This document shows, one piece after another, positions 1 to 8,452 of a stretch of 14,668 bases of DNA. The DNA lies in contig DDUX01000011.1 of assembly GCA_002345025.1 (NCBI GenBank), positions 47,250 through 61,917 of the forward strand, written 5' to 3'. The stretch comes from Candidatus Accumulibacter iunctus. Lineage in GTDB: Bacteria; Pseudomonadota; Gammaproteobacteria; Burkholderiales; Rhodocyclaceae. Both the position numbers and the translations under genes were made by a program. Below the pieces are notes generated by a model. It was not told the origin of the DNA. It saw nothing but the letters and a program-made list of their open reading frames with translations, and made no database searches. How positions within the stretch are numbered: the stretch's first letter is position 1; every line of letters begins with the position of its first letter.

Positions 1-906
1 TGGAGCCGCAACTGGCACCGGGACGATGACGCCAGCAGCGACTGCCGGCGTCTGAGTGTTTTCCAGCTTGCGCATGTAGAACTCTCGCGGCAGGCCGGGT
101 TCGGGAATCCAGGCGCTGGCGAAGTAGTGCTGGATCATCGCGATCCAGCCGTTGTCGGCCTTCGTCGCGAACTTGGGCTTTCCAGACCTCGATATCGCTC
201 GAAGCTGACCTTCTGGAACTTCTCCTGGTCGGTGAAGACGGCTGGACCGGTGAAGGTCGACACCATCGAACTCTCGCCGTCGGGTGCCTTGACATCGCGC
301 TGCAGCTGATAGTACGCGTGTGCTACGAGTTCCTTCTTGCCGGCGTTCTCGATCTCGTGCTTCAACCCGATCAGATAACTGCCGCGCTTGAACGTGTAGA
401 TCTTGGCCACCCGGACACCGTCGCTCTGCTTCCGCTTCGAGGCGCAGAACCAGTTCCTGGGCATCATCGCCAAGTTCGCGTTTGCCCGGAGCCACTGAAA
501 ACCGTGTCCGGTGATTCGGCAGACCATCGCCGATCAGACCGCTCTGGGCATAATACTGGTGCTTCGGCTCGAAGAGTGCGAAGTCCTTGTCCTTGCGGAC
601 GCTGTCGCGATAGTTCTTCAGGTCCAGGCGGACGATATCGCCACCCTGAAGGGAAACCTCGGCCGTGAACAGGTCAGTGCGGATGGTGACCGTTTCGGTC
701 TTCTCCGGCGCAGCGGCAGCGACAGAAGCGGGCGCTTCCGGCAGTGGCGTATGCAGGCTGCTGCTTGGCTTCGGTGCAGGCGCCTCGGCCGTTCCCGCAG
801 CCACCACCGGCGGCGCCTTCGGCAGGTTGTACTTCTGCCACGCATCCCACAGCATGACCGTTGAGAAGGAGAAGATGAGCAACAGCAGGAGGCGTCGGTG
901 GTCCAT
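1..906 (-). CDS. yidC: Membrane protein insertase YidC, N-terminal part (off the left edge, internally frameshifted)
   Basis: YidC inserts and folds inner-membrane proteins, alone or with Sec. The ATG at 906 opens with MDHRRLLLLLIFSFSTVMLW, the usual first membrane helix, followed by a Pro/Ala-rich linker and the start of the periplasmic P1 domain (TVTIRTDLFTAEVSLQGGDI, GLPNHRTRF). The frame is open from 906 to base 1, but roughly 436–180 reads as family-like protein only in another frame (DGVRVAKIYTFKRGSYLIGL, STFTGPAVFTDQEKFQ). After that the first frame resumes with KPKFATKADNGWIAMIQHYF. Three single-base insertions, near 424–440, 197–200 and 178–182, would explain this and cancel to three bases. 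yidC is normally essential, so assembly or sequencing errors near a contig edge are likelier than a true pseudogene. The catalytic five-helix C-terminal domain lies outside the window. It follows yidD in the rpmH–rnpA–yidD–yidC cluster. Identity is secure; integrity is not. Confidence 0.85.
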   Translation of the reverse strand, partial: MDHRRLLLLLIFSFSTVMLWDAWQKYNLPKAPPVVAAGTAEAPAPKPSSSLHTPLPEAPASVAAAAPEKTETVTIRTDLFTAEVSLQGGDIVRLDLKNYRDSVRKDKDFALFEPKHQYYAQSGLIGDGLPNHRTRFSVAPGKRELGDDAQELVLRLEAEAERRCPGGQDLHVQARQLSDRVEARDRERRQEGTRSTRVLSAAARCQGTRRREFDGVDLHRSSRLHRPGEVPEGQLRAISRSGKPKFATKADNGWIAMIQHYFASAWIPEPGLPREFYMRKLENTQTPAVAAGVIVPVPVAAP

Positions 907-932
907 GAAAACCTACAGTATTCAGTCGTTGG

Positions 933-1142
933 TCAGGGTACGGGATCGAAACCGCCGGGATTCCAGGGGTGGCAGCGTGACAGGCGGCGAATTGCGAGGC
1001 TCGTTCCGCGGAGGGCGCCATGGCGTTCGACCGCCTCTGCTGCATACTGGGAACAACTGGGAAAGAAACGGCAACGCTGCCCCAGCATCGGGCTGACCGC
1101 GTAGCGATAGAAGCCTATCAGCGCAAGCAGAAGATGTTTCAT
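933..1142 (-). CDS. yidD: Membrane protein insertion efficiency factor YidD
   Basis: This 69-residue protein belongs to the YidD family, a small membrane-associated protein that aids YidC-dependent insertion. The family core is intact: an N-terminal amphipathic or hydrophobic stretch (residues 1–20), then the Cys-containing signature CRFFPSCSQYAAEAVERHG (residues 24–42), and RRLSRCHPWNPGGFDPVP at the C-terminus. Cysteines sit at 24, 30 and 57. The length is at the short end of the family, which often carries a variable tail after this point. It starts 4 bases after the rnpA stop and ends 26 bases before the yidC start, so co-transcription with rpmH, rnpA and yidC is expected. Confidence 0.95.
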   Translation of the reverse strand: MKHLLLALIGFYRYAVSPMLGQRCRFFPSCSQYAAEAVERHGALRGTSLAIRRLSRCHPWNPGGFDPVP

Positions 1143-1146
1143 CGGC

Positions 1147-1545
1147 TCATGGTTGGGGTGAGATGAGCTTGCGCAGCAAGCGGCGGATTTCCTGAGCCAT
1201 GGCTTGCCGATCCAGTGCCGTTGGCTTGACTGCCAGCCGCAGCACGAGATCGGTGGAACTCAGGCTGGCACGGAGCAGCCGGAACTCTTCCCTGGCCAGC
1301 CGCCGCAGCAGATTGCGGTCGACCGAACGGCGCAGGAAGCGCTTGGCCACCACCAGTCCGAGCCGCGCTCCGGAAGCCTCGGCAGCTTGGCGAGGTCGAT
1401 AATGTAGCAGGAAATGGCGGCTTTTCAGCGCCCTCCGGAAAGCGAAAACGGATGAGTAGTCACCCGTCCTGAGCAGCCGGTATTGCTTCGGAAAAGCTGC
1501 CGAGTGTGGCGGACTTTCGCTTGCAGCGTCAGGTGTGAGGCTCAA
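1147..1545 (-). CDS. rnpA: Ribonuclease P protein component RnpA
   Basis: RnpA is the protein subunit of RNase P, which removes 5' leaders from pre-tRNAs with the catalytic RNA. The 132-residue product carries the family pattern: an FPKQYRLLRTGDYSSVF entry (residues 18–34), a GLVVAKRF strand, and the basic RNA-binding motif RNLLRRLAREEFR (residues 77–89, the RNR motif). No ATG or GTG precedes residue 18 in frame. The likely start is TTG at 1543–1545, whose last two bases are the first two of the rpmH TGA stop (TTGA), which suggests translational coupling. The extra ~17 residues before the conserved region are poorly conserved in the family, so the start is less certain than the identity. Confidence 0.93.
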   Translation of the reverse strand: MSLTPDAASESPPHSAAFPKQYRLLRTGDYSSVFAFRRALKSRHFLLHYRPRQAAEASGARLGLVVAKRFLRRSVDRNLLRRLAREEFRLLRASLSSTDLVLRLAVKPTALDRQAMAQEIRRLLRKLISPQP

Positions 1546-1676
1546 ACGCCGAGACGATGACGACCCTTGGCACGGCGGGCGCGAATCACTCCACGGCCAC
1601 CACGGGTGGACATGCGGACGAGAAAGCCATGCGTCCGCTTGCGGCGAACGACTGACGGCTGGTAGGTACGTTTCAT
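1542..1676 (-). CDS. rpmH: 50S ribosomal protein L34
   Basis: L34 is a very basic 44-residue large-subunit protein. The translation begins MKRTYQPSVVRRKRTHGF and ends RRAKGRHRLGV, the near-invariant L34 sequence at the usual length. It is shorter than a typical ORF-calling cutoff and is easily missed. It heads the minus-strand cluster rpmH–rnpA–yidD–yidC and has a strong promoter at 1715–1744. Its TGA stop overlaps the probable TTG start of rnpA. The only ribosome-binding-site candidate is a weak AAGGG-like stretch about 7 bases upstream. Confidence 0.98.
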   Translation of the reverse strand: MKRTYQPSVVRRKRTHGFLVRMSTRGGRGVIRARRAKGRHRLGV

Positions 1677-1714
1677 GGCTAAACCCTTGAACTCAAAGCT
1701 GGAAAAAAGGGTGG

Positions 1715-1744
1715 ATTAGACAGCTTCGGGGCAAGCCTTGTCAA
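1715..1744 (-). promoter_or_regulatory. Sigma70-type promoter of rpmH
   Basis: Read on the minus strand, a perfect TTGACA −35 (1744–1739) is followed after 18 bases by TCTAAT (1720–1715). An A/T run (1750–1758) just upstream could act as an UP element. Transcription would start near 1708, giving a leader of about 30 nt before rpmH. This is the only strong promoter seen for the minus-strand cluster. The DnaA box at 1765–1773 lies 20 bp upstream of the −35. Confidence 0.7.
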
Positions 1745-1764
1745 GGCCATATTTTTTTCGGAGC

Positions 1765-1773
1765 TGTGGATAA
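1765..1773 (-). promoter_or_regulatory. Perfect DnaA box (TTATCCACA)
   Basis: The plus strand reads TGTGGATAA, so the minus strand reads TTATCCACA, an exact match to the high-affinity DnaA box. It lies between the rpmH promoter and the probable dnaA −10 and overlaps the position of the dnaA −35. DnaA bound here could repress its own promoter, as known for dnaA in other bacteria. It could also contribute to origin firing. Confidence 0.8.
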
Positions 1774-1795
1774 CCTCGGCGCTACGGGTTAGAAT
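1767..1795 (+). promoter_or_regulatory. Probable dnaA promoter
   Basis: TAGAAT at 1790–1795 is a good −10. The hexamer 17 bases upstream, TGGATA (1767–1772), matches the −35 consensus at four of six bases and lies inside the DnaA box. A start near 1802 would give a leader of about 190 nt before dnaA. No better-spaced pair was found in the interval. Confidence 0.4.
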
Positions 1796-1904
1796 TTGCA
1801 TCTTGCGGGTTCTGGCAGGAGCGGCGGCGGGCTATCGGGGGGAACGCCGGCACCGCCCGGAAACATCCTGTCGTGGCCGCCCACCATCCCAGGCAACTTT
1901 AGCC

Positions 1905-1997
1905 ATGTTTCTGATTTATAGGACAAATGCCTCTGTTTTTCGCGGCAGGTCGGGCTTTCGGCTGGCAGCAGGGCATCGCCGCGATGATCGGCGATGA
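1905..1997 (+). CDS. Possible 30-codon leader ORF overlapping the dnaA start
   Basis: ATG at 1905 opens a 30-residue frame (MFLIYRTNASVF… ending RRDDRR) whose TGA (1995–1997) overlaps the dnaA ATG in an ATGA arrangement. It has no recognised family. The Arg-rich second half could be plain GC-rich drift. A weak AGG lies about 12 bases upstream of its ATG. What favours it is context: dnaA has no clear Shine–Dalgarno and its ATG sits in a hairpin, so ribosomes finishing this ORF could open the structure and re-initiate on dnaA. The frame stays open upstream to a TTG at 1803, so the true start is uncertain. This is an inference from layout only. Confidence 0.35.
   Translation: MFLIYRTNASVFRGRSGFRLAAGHRRDDRR
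1974..1996 (+). promoter_or_regulatory. Hairpin covering the dnaA start codon
   Basis: CATCGCCG (1974–1981) and CGGCGATG (1989–1996) are exact reverse complements around a 7-base loop, an 8-bp GC-rich stem. The right arm ends in the dnaA ATG (1994–1996), so the start codon would be paired in the mRNA. With no good Shine–Dalgarno nearby, this suggests translational control. Function is inferred. Confidence 0.5.
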
Positions 1998-3394
1998 GTA
2001 GTTTCTGGGCCTCGTGTCTGAGCCAGTTCGAGCAGGAACTGCCGCCTCAGCAGTTCAACACGTGGATCCGCCCGCTCCGTCTCGAGGGAGAGGACGACAT
2101 CGCCCGGGGTCTGCGCCTGCTGGCACCGAACGGCTTCATCCTGAAATGGGTCAAAGAGCGCTATCTGGCACGCATCGAGGCACTTGGCAGCGAGCACTTT
2201 GCCTTGCCGGTGACGATCACGCTGAGCCTCGCCGAGCGGTCAGCGACGGCTGCCAATACGGCCGCCGGCACCACCGAGCGGGCAAGGGACACGCCGAACC
2301 AGGCCTCGCAACCCGCCGCGGTCGCTCCGGACCCCGCGAGGGCTCCCGACAGGGAACGCACCGGCTACGAAAAAACGCGGCTGATTGGCGGCTTCACCTT
2401 CGACAACCTGGTCGTTGGCAAGGCCAACGACCTCGCTCGCGCCGCCGCCAACCGCGTCGCCGACAATCCTGGCGAAACCAGCTACAACCCGCTGTTCATC
2501 TACGGCGGCGCCGGGCTCGGCAAGACGCACCTGATCCATGCGATCGGCAACGCGATCCTGCAACAGCGGCCGAACAAGGTGGTGCGCTACGTGCATGCAG
2601 AGGATTACTACTCGGACGTCGTTCGAGCCTACCAACAGAAGTCCTTCGATGTCTTCAAGCGCTACTACCGCTCGCTCGACGTCCTGCTGCTGGACGATGT
2701 CCAGTTCTTCAACGGCAAGAACCGGACGCAGGAAGAGTTCTTTTACGTATTCAATGCGTTGAGCGAGTCGAAGAAGCAGATCGTCATCAGTTGCGACACC
2801 TACCCGAAGAACATCTCCGGCCTCGAGGATCGCCTCGTGACGCGCTTCGACTGGGGACTGACGGTGCAGATCGAGCCACCGGAAACCGAAATGCGCGTCG
2901 CGATTCTGAAGAAGAAGGCCGAACAGGAGCAGGTGGCCCTCGACGATGAGGTGGCTTTCTACATCGCCAAACACCTGCGCTCCAACGTCCGCGAACTCGA
3001 AGGTGCGCTGAAGAAGGTGCTCGCCTACTCGGCCTTTCATGGGCAGCAGATTGCCCTCGACCTCGCCAAGGAGGCGCTGAAGGATGTGATCGGTTCGGTC
3101 AACCGGCAGATCACGGTCGAGGGAATCCAGAAGACCGTGGCCGAGTACTTCAAGATCAAGGTTGCCGACCTCTTCTCGAAGAAGAGAACGCGGGTCATCG
3201 TTCGACCACGGCAGATTGCCATGTGGCTGGCAAAGAACCTGACATCGCAGAGCTATCCATCGATCGGCGAGCACTTCGGTGGCCGCGACCACACGACGGT
3301 GCTGCATGCGGTGCGAACCATCGATCAGTTGCGGCTCAAGGACGAGACTCTGAACCACGACGTGCATGTCCTCGAGCAGGTGCTGAAAGGGTGA
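1994..3394 (+). CDS. dnaA: Chromosomal replication initiator protein DnaA
   Basis: DnaA binds DnaA boxes at oriC, oligomerises with ATP and melts the origin. The 466-residue product has all four domains: I (about 1–85, starting MSSFWASCLSQFEQELP), a short Ala/Pro/Arg-rich linker II (about 86–125), AAA+ domain III, and DNA-binding domain IV. Walker A is GGAGLGKT at residues 171–178 and Walker B is VLLLDD at 230–235. The DnaA signature GGRDHTTVLHA is at 429–439. The ATG at 1994 is the first start possible, because an in-frame TGA lies at 1985–1987. No clear Shine–Dalgarno precedes it; see the leader ORF and hairpin. The gene heads dnaA–dnaN–gyrB and may be autoregulated through the box at 1765–1773. 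Confidence 0.99.
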   Translation: MSSFWASCLSQFEQELPPQQFNTWIRPLRLEGEDDIARGLRLLAPNGFILKWVKERYLARIEALGSEHFALPVTITLSLAERSATAANTAAGTTERARDTPNQASQPAAVAPDPARAPDRERTGYEKTRLIGGFTFDNLVVGKANDLARAAANRVADNPGETSYNPLFIYGGAGLGKTHLIHAIGNAILQQRPNKVVRYVHAEDYYSDVVRAYQQKSFDVFKRYYRSLDVLLLDDVQFFNGKNRTQEEFFYVFNALSESKKQIVISCDTYPKNISGLEDRLVTRFDWGLTVQIEPPETEMRVAILKKKAEQEQVALDDEVAFYIAKHLRSNVRELEGALKKVLAYSAFHGQQIALDLAKEALKDVIGSVNRQITVEGIQKTVAEYFKIKVADLFSKKRTRVIVRPRQIAMWLAKNLTSQSYPSIGEHFGGRDHTTVLHAVRTIDQLRLKDETLNHDVHVLEQVLKG

Positions 3395-3607
3395 AAGAGA
3401 CAGTGGAAAAGTCGGTGGGCAAGTCGCTGGCGGAAAGGGGACAACTGGCGACGAGCAGGGTCGGTGCAAAACTTGTTCTTTTTTGCCCACAGCTTCATAC
3501 CGCCTCTGTACACCCTCCCAAGACGATTTCAACCTGATGAATTAAAGAAAGTTTTTTATGGTATCAACAGACTTGTCCGAACCTTAGTCTTTAAAGGATC
3601 TAGATAT
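3395..3607. other. dnaA–dnaN intergenic region, candidate oriC
   Basis: The 213-bp gap has two contrasting parts. From 3395 to about 3500 there are degenerate DnaA-box-like motifs: AGTGGAAAA and GGTGGGCAA in tandem near 3399–3423, and TTGCCCACA in the opposite orientation near 3482–3490, with two to three mismatches each to TGTGGATAA or TTATCCACA. From about 3529 to 3607 the sequence turns clearly A/T-rich (AATTAAAGAAAGTTTTTTATG and onward), unlike the GC-rich surroundings, as expected for a DNA unwinding element. No box here is perfect, so this is a candidate only. It may work together with the perfect box upstream of dnaA. Confidence 0.4.
3593..3598 (+). promoter_or_regulatory. Ribosome binding site that fixes the dnaN start
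   Basis: AAAGGA ends 9 bases before the ATG at 3608. The reading frame is open much further upstream, to 3464, but only the ATG at 3608 has a Shine–Dalgarno and matches the conserved N-terminus of the beta clamp. Confidence 0.7.
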
Positions 3608-4738
3608 ATGCTTCTTATCAAAACACGGAGAGACGTGCTTCTGGCACCGTTGCAGGCGGTTTCCGGGATTGTGGAAAGGCGCCACACGCTGCCCATCCTG
3701 TCCAACGTGCTGCTCGAGAAGCGCGGCGAGGTGCTGACGCTGCTGGCGACGGATATCGAGATCCAGATCACGACTTCGACGCCGGACATCGGAGGCGAGG
3801 GCGAAGGAGCGGTGACGGTTGGCGCGCGGAAGCTGCAGGAGATCCTGAGATCGCTGCCCGAAACGGCAGAAGTCAGCCTGGTCCTCGAGGACCGGCGGCT
3901 GCAGGTCAAGGCGGGCAGGAGTCGTTTCAACCTGCAGACCTTGCCGGCGGATGATTTCCCGAGCATGACGCTGTCGCAGGGTGAGGCGAGGAACCTCAGG
4001 CTGACGCAAAGAGAGTTCCGGCAACTTCTGGCGCAGACCCATTATTCGATGGCATCACAGGATGTTCGCTATTACCTCAACGGACTGCTGCTGCTGCTGG
4101 CGGATGGTGAGTTGCGGGCAGTGGCAACCGATGGGCATCGGCTGGCTTACGCCAGCATGCCACTGGCTGCCGCCGCTGGTGCTGCCGGAGACGACGGGGA
4201 AAGCCGCCAGGAGCTGATCCTGCCGCGGAAGACGGTGGTGGAACTCAACCGTCTGCTTGCCGACAGTGACGAACCGCTGGTGATCGACATCCTGCCGAAC
4301 CAGATCCGTTTCCAGTTCGGGCAGATAAGCCTCGTTTCGAAGCTGATCGATGGCCGTTTCCCGGATTATCAGAGGGTGATACCGCTGACCCTGAAGGACG
4401 TCATCCGGCTGCAGCGGAGCGTGCTGCTGCAGTCGATGGTGCGGGCGGCGATCCTGACGAACGAGAAATTCCGTGGCGTTCGCCTGGTTCTTGCCGAAGG
4501 CAGCCTGAAGATCATTGCCGCCAATGCCGAGCAGGAAGAGGCGCAGGAGGAGATCGAGGTCGACTACAGCGGCGAGCCTCTCGACGTCGGTTTCAACGTC
4601 TCATACCTCCTCGATGTCCTCAACAACAGCGTCGGCGAGACGATCGACTGGGGTTTCAATGATGCCAGTTCGAGTGCGTTGCTGACGATACCGGGGAACG
4701 ATCGTTTCAAGTATGTGGTGATGCCGATGCGCATCTGA
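3608..4738 (+). CDS. dnaN: DNA polymerase III subunit beta (sliding clamp)
   Basis: The beta clamp is a ring-shaped dimer that tethers DNA polymerase III to DNA and docks many repair and replication factors. The 376-residue product starts MLLIKTRRDVLLAPLQAVSG, followed by the family's ERRHTLPILSNVLLE, and ends FKYVVMPMRI, the typical C-terminus (…VMPMR) near the partner-binding pocket. Conserved internal markers include ATDIEIQI, ATDGHRLAYASM and DGRFPDYQRVIP. Three clamp domains of about 120 residues each fit the length, which is close to the usual 366–370. The start at 3608 is chosen from the Shine–Dalgarno AAAGGA. The 74-base gap to gyrB shows no terminator, so dnaA–dnaN–gyrB may be one transcription unit. 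Confidence 0.98.
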   Translation: MLLIKTRRDVLLAPLQAVSGIVERRHTLPILSNVLLEKRGEVLTLLATDIEIQITTSTPDIGGEGEGAVTVGARKLQEILRSLPETAEVSLVLEDRRLQVKAGRSRFNLQTLPADDFPSMTLSQGEARNLRLTQREFRQLLAQTHYSMASQDVRYYLNGLLLLLADGELRAVATDGHRLAYASMPLAAAAGAAGDDGESRQELILPRKTVVELNRLLADSDEPLVIDILPNQIRFQFGQISLVSKLIDGRFPDYQRVIPLTLKDVIRLQRSVLLQSMVRAAILTNEKFRGVRLVLAEGSLKIIAANAEQEEAQEEIEVDYSGEPLDVGFNVSYLLDVLNNSVGETIDWGFNDASSSALLTIPGNDRFKYVVMPMRI

Positions 4739-4812
4739 GCCTCGGCAGCAGCAGCGGCAACAGCCGTGACGGCAGTTTGGAAGTTGAACAGCGGCAAGAC
4801 ACTGGATTCATG

Positions 4813-7283
<2,471 letters not shown>

Positions 7284-7284
<1 letters not shown>

Positions 7285-7330
7285 CGGTCATGACTTTCGA
7301 GACTCCCTTGATGATCAAAGTCATGACCGT
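7284..7330. repeat. 47-bp inverted repeat directly after gyrB
   Basis: ACGGTCATGACTTT (7284–7297) and AAAGTCATGACCGT (7317–7330) are exact 14-bp reverse complements around a 19-base loop. The left arm begins on the last base of the gyrB stop codon. No T-run follows on the plus strand, so it is not a textbook intrinsic terminator. It may act as a 3'-end stabiliser, a bidirectional terminator for the convergent genes, or a small dispersed repeat. Confidence 0.7.
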
Positions 7331-7345
7331 TTCCCTCATTCCCGG

Positions 7346-7371
7346 CCCTTCTCCCGCGCACGGGAGAAGGG
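7346..7371. repeat. REP-like palindrome between gyrB and pyrF
   Basis: CCCTTCTCCCG (7346–7356) and CGGGAGAAGGG (7361–7371) form a perfect 11-bp stem with a CGCA loop. Such CCCTCTCCC…GGGAGAGGG hairpins are common dispersed extragenic elements in beta- and gammaproteobacteria. No T-run follows on either strand, so REP-like is preferred over terminator, though it could still protect mRNA 3' ends. Confidence 0.6.
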
Positions 7372-7407
7372 AGATTCGCGAGTCGCTGACGCGACTTTCA
7401 CGTTAAA

Positions 7408-7433
7408 CTGGCGCGACGGCGGGGCCGCGCCAG
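7408..7433. repeat. Third inverted repeat in the gyrB–pyrF interval
   Basis: CTGGCGCG (7408–7415) pairs exactly with CGCGCCAG (7426–7433) around a 10-base loop. A smaller stem, AGTCGC/GCGACT (7381–7386 and 7391–7396, loop TGAC), lies just upstream. With no T-run, termination is only a possible role. Confidence 0.45.
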
Positions 7434-7475
7434 CCGTGTGCAGCGCCGTGCTGCCCTCGCGGTCGTGTCACGCGT

Positions 7476-8315
7476 TCATGACCGGGCGGCCGTTGCTGCA
7501 GACGGGCGGTAGCGGTTGATCGCATCGCGGGTTTCGCGGGCAACGACACGCGATGCTTCGGCGTAGTCCTCGCCGCTGCCGGCGTAGAGGATGGCTCGCG
7601 ACGAATTGATCATCAGTCCGTTGCCGCTGGAGGTGCAACCGGCAGCAACGGTTGCCGCGACATCGCCGCCCTGTGCGCCGACGCCCGGGACAAGCAGAGG
7701 CATGTTGCCTGTGAGCGCGCGAACGCGGGCGATTTCCTGCGGGAAGGTGGCACCGACAACCAGTCCGCATTGCCCGTTCTCGTTCCATTCTTTGCTCACC
7801 AGGCGAGCCAGGCGCTCGTACAGTTTCTCGCCGCCGACGTCGAGGAACTGCAGATCACTGCCGCCCGGATTTGAGGTGCGACAGAGAAGGATCACGCCCT
7901 TGTCGCGGTACGCCAGGTACGGCGCCACCGAGTCGCGCCCGAGGTAGGGGTTGATCGTCACTGCGTCGGCCTGGTAGCGTTCGAAAGCCTCGATTGCGTA
8001 TTGCTCGGCGGTGCTGCCGATGTCGCCTCGCTTGGCGTCGAGGATGACGGGTATCGCCGGATGACGTGAATGGATGTGGGCAATCAGCGCTTCCAGCTCT
8101 TCTTCGGCGCGGCAGGCGGAGAAATAGGCGATCTGCGGCTTGAAGCAGCAGACGAGATCGGCCGTCGCATCGACGATCGCGGTACAGAACTGCAGGATTG
8201 CTCCCGGCTTGCCCTTGAGATGCGCCGGCAGGCGACCGGCATCAGGATCGAGGCCGACGCAGAGTAGGCTGTTGCGGTCGTTCCAGGCTGAGGTCAGTGC
8301 GTGCATGAAGTTCAT
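7476..8315 (-). CDS. pyrF: Orotidine 5'-phosphate decarboxylase
   Basis: PyrF converts OMP to UMP, the last step of de novo pyrimidine synthesis. The frame is open further upstream, but the conserved N-terminus is MNFMHALTSAWNDRNSLLCV, so ATG at 8315 is chosen, giving 279 residues. ATG at 8306 is a possible alternative. The catalytic motif is DAKRGDIGSTAEQYA with D93, K95 and D98 (the DxKxxD signature). GLDPD near residue 21, FKPQIAYF, and RTSNPGG in the C-terminal half also fit. The length and the KRGDIGSTA form place it in the longer OMP decarboxylase type found in betaproteobacteria, rather than the ~245-residue E. coli type. It converges with gyrB and diverges from the kinase-fold gene. 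A TAGAAT hexamer just upstream of the start could be its −10, without a good −35. Confidence 0.97.
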   Translation of the reverse strand: MNFMHALTSAWNDRNSLLCVGLDPDAGRLPAHLKGKPGAILQFCTAIVDATADLVCCFKPQIAYFSACRAEEELEALIAHIHSRHPAIPVILDAKRGDIGSTAEQYAIEAFERYQADAVTINPYLGRDSVAPYLAYRDKGVILLCRTSNPGGSDLQFLDVGGEKLYERLARLVSKEWNENGQCGLVVGATFPQEIARVRALTGNMPLLVPGVGAQGGDVAATVAAGCTSSGNGLMINSSRAILYAGSGEDYAEASRVVARETRDAINRYRPSAATAARS

Positions 8316-8452
8316 CGTCTCATCACCGCAAGCAAAAAACGCCATTCTACGGGAATCGGTAGCACCCGACGGCGGCGGCGGCGAATCCAGAGACTGTGGC
8401 TTGACAAGCAGGTAGACTCGAAGCTTTTCGGGGCTGGAGGTGGAGCAGACGG

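Larger units (their letters stand above)
1677..1993. other. rpmH–dnaA divergent regulatory interval, possible origin component
   Basis: This 317-bp gap separates the divergent rpmH and dnaA clusters. It holds the rpmH promoter, an A/T-rich stretch (1749–1758), one perfect DnaA box (1765–1773), a probable dnaA −10 (1790–1795), a GC-rich leader, a short leader ORF (1905–1997) and a hairpin over the dnaA start. A weak second box, GGTGGATTA at 1710–1718, has two mismatches to the consensus. A single good DnaA box is thin for a complete origin, so autoregulation of dnaA is the safer reading. An origin function shared with the dnaA–dnaN gap remains possible. Confidence 0.5.

Noticed and set aside
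2014..2949. 311-codon alternative plus-strand frame inside dnaA
   Set aside because: Arg/Ala/Gly-rich out-of-frame reading of dnaA; no start signal or domain.
2240..3532. 430-codon open frame on the minus strand opposite dnaA
   Set aside because: It lies wholly antisense to a confidently identified gene, has no recognisable domain, and is the kind of shadow frame that GC-rich codon use produces.
7394..7409. Second parS-like sequence (ACTTTCACGTTAAACT)
   Set aside because: It matches only 12 of 16 consensus positions, with losses in both half-sites. Too weak beside the exact parS at 14644–14659.
8401..8406. TTGACA as a −35 for the kinase-fold gene
   Set aside because: The hexamer is perfect, but no acceptable −10 lies 16–18 bases downstream, so no promoter was called.
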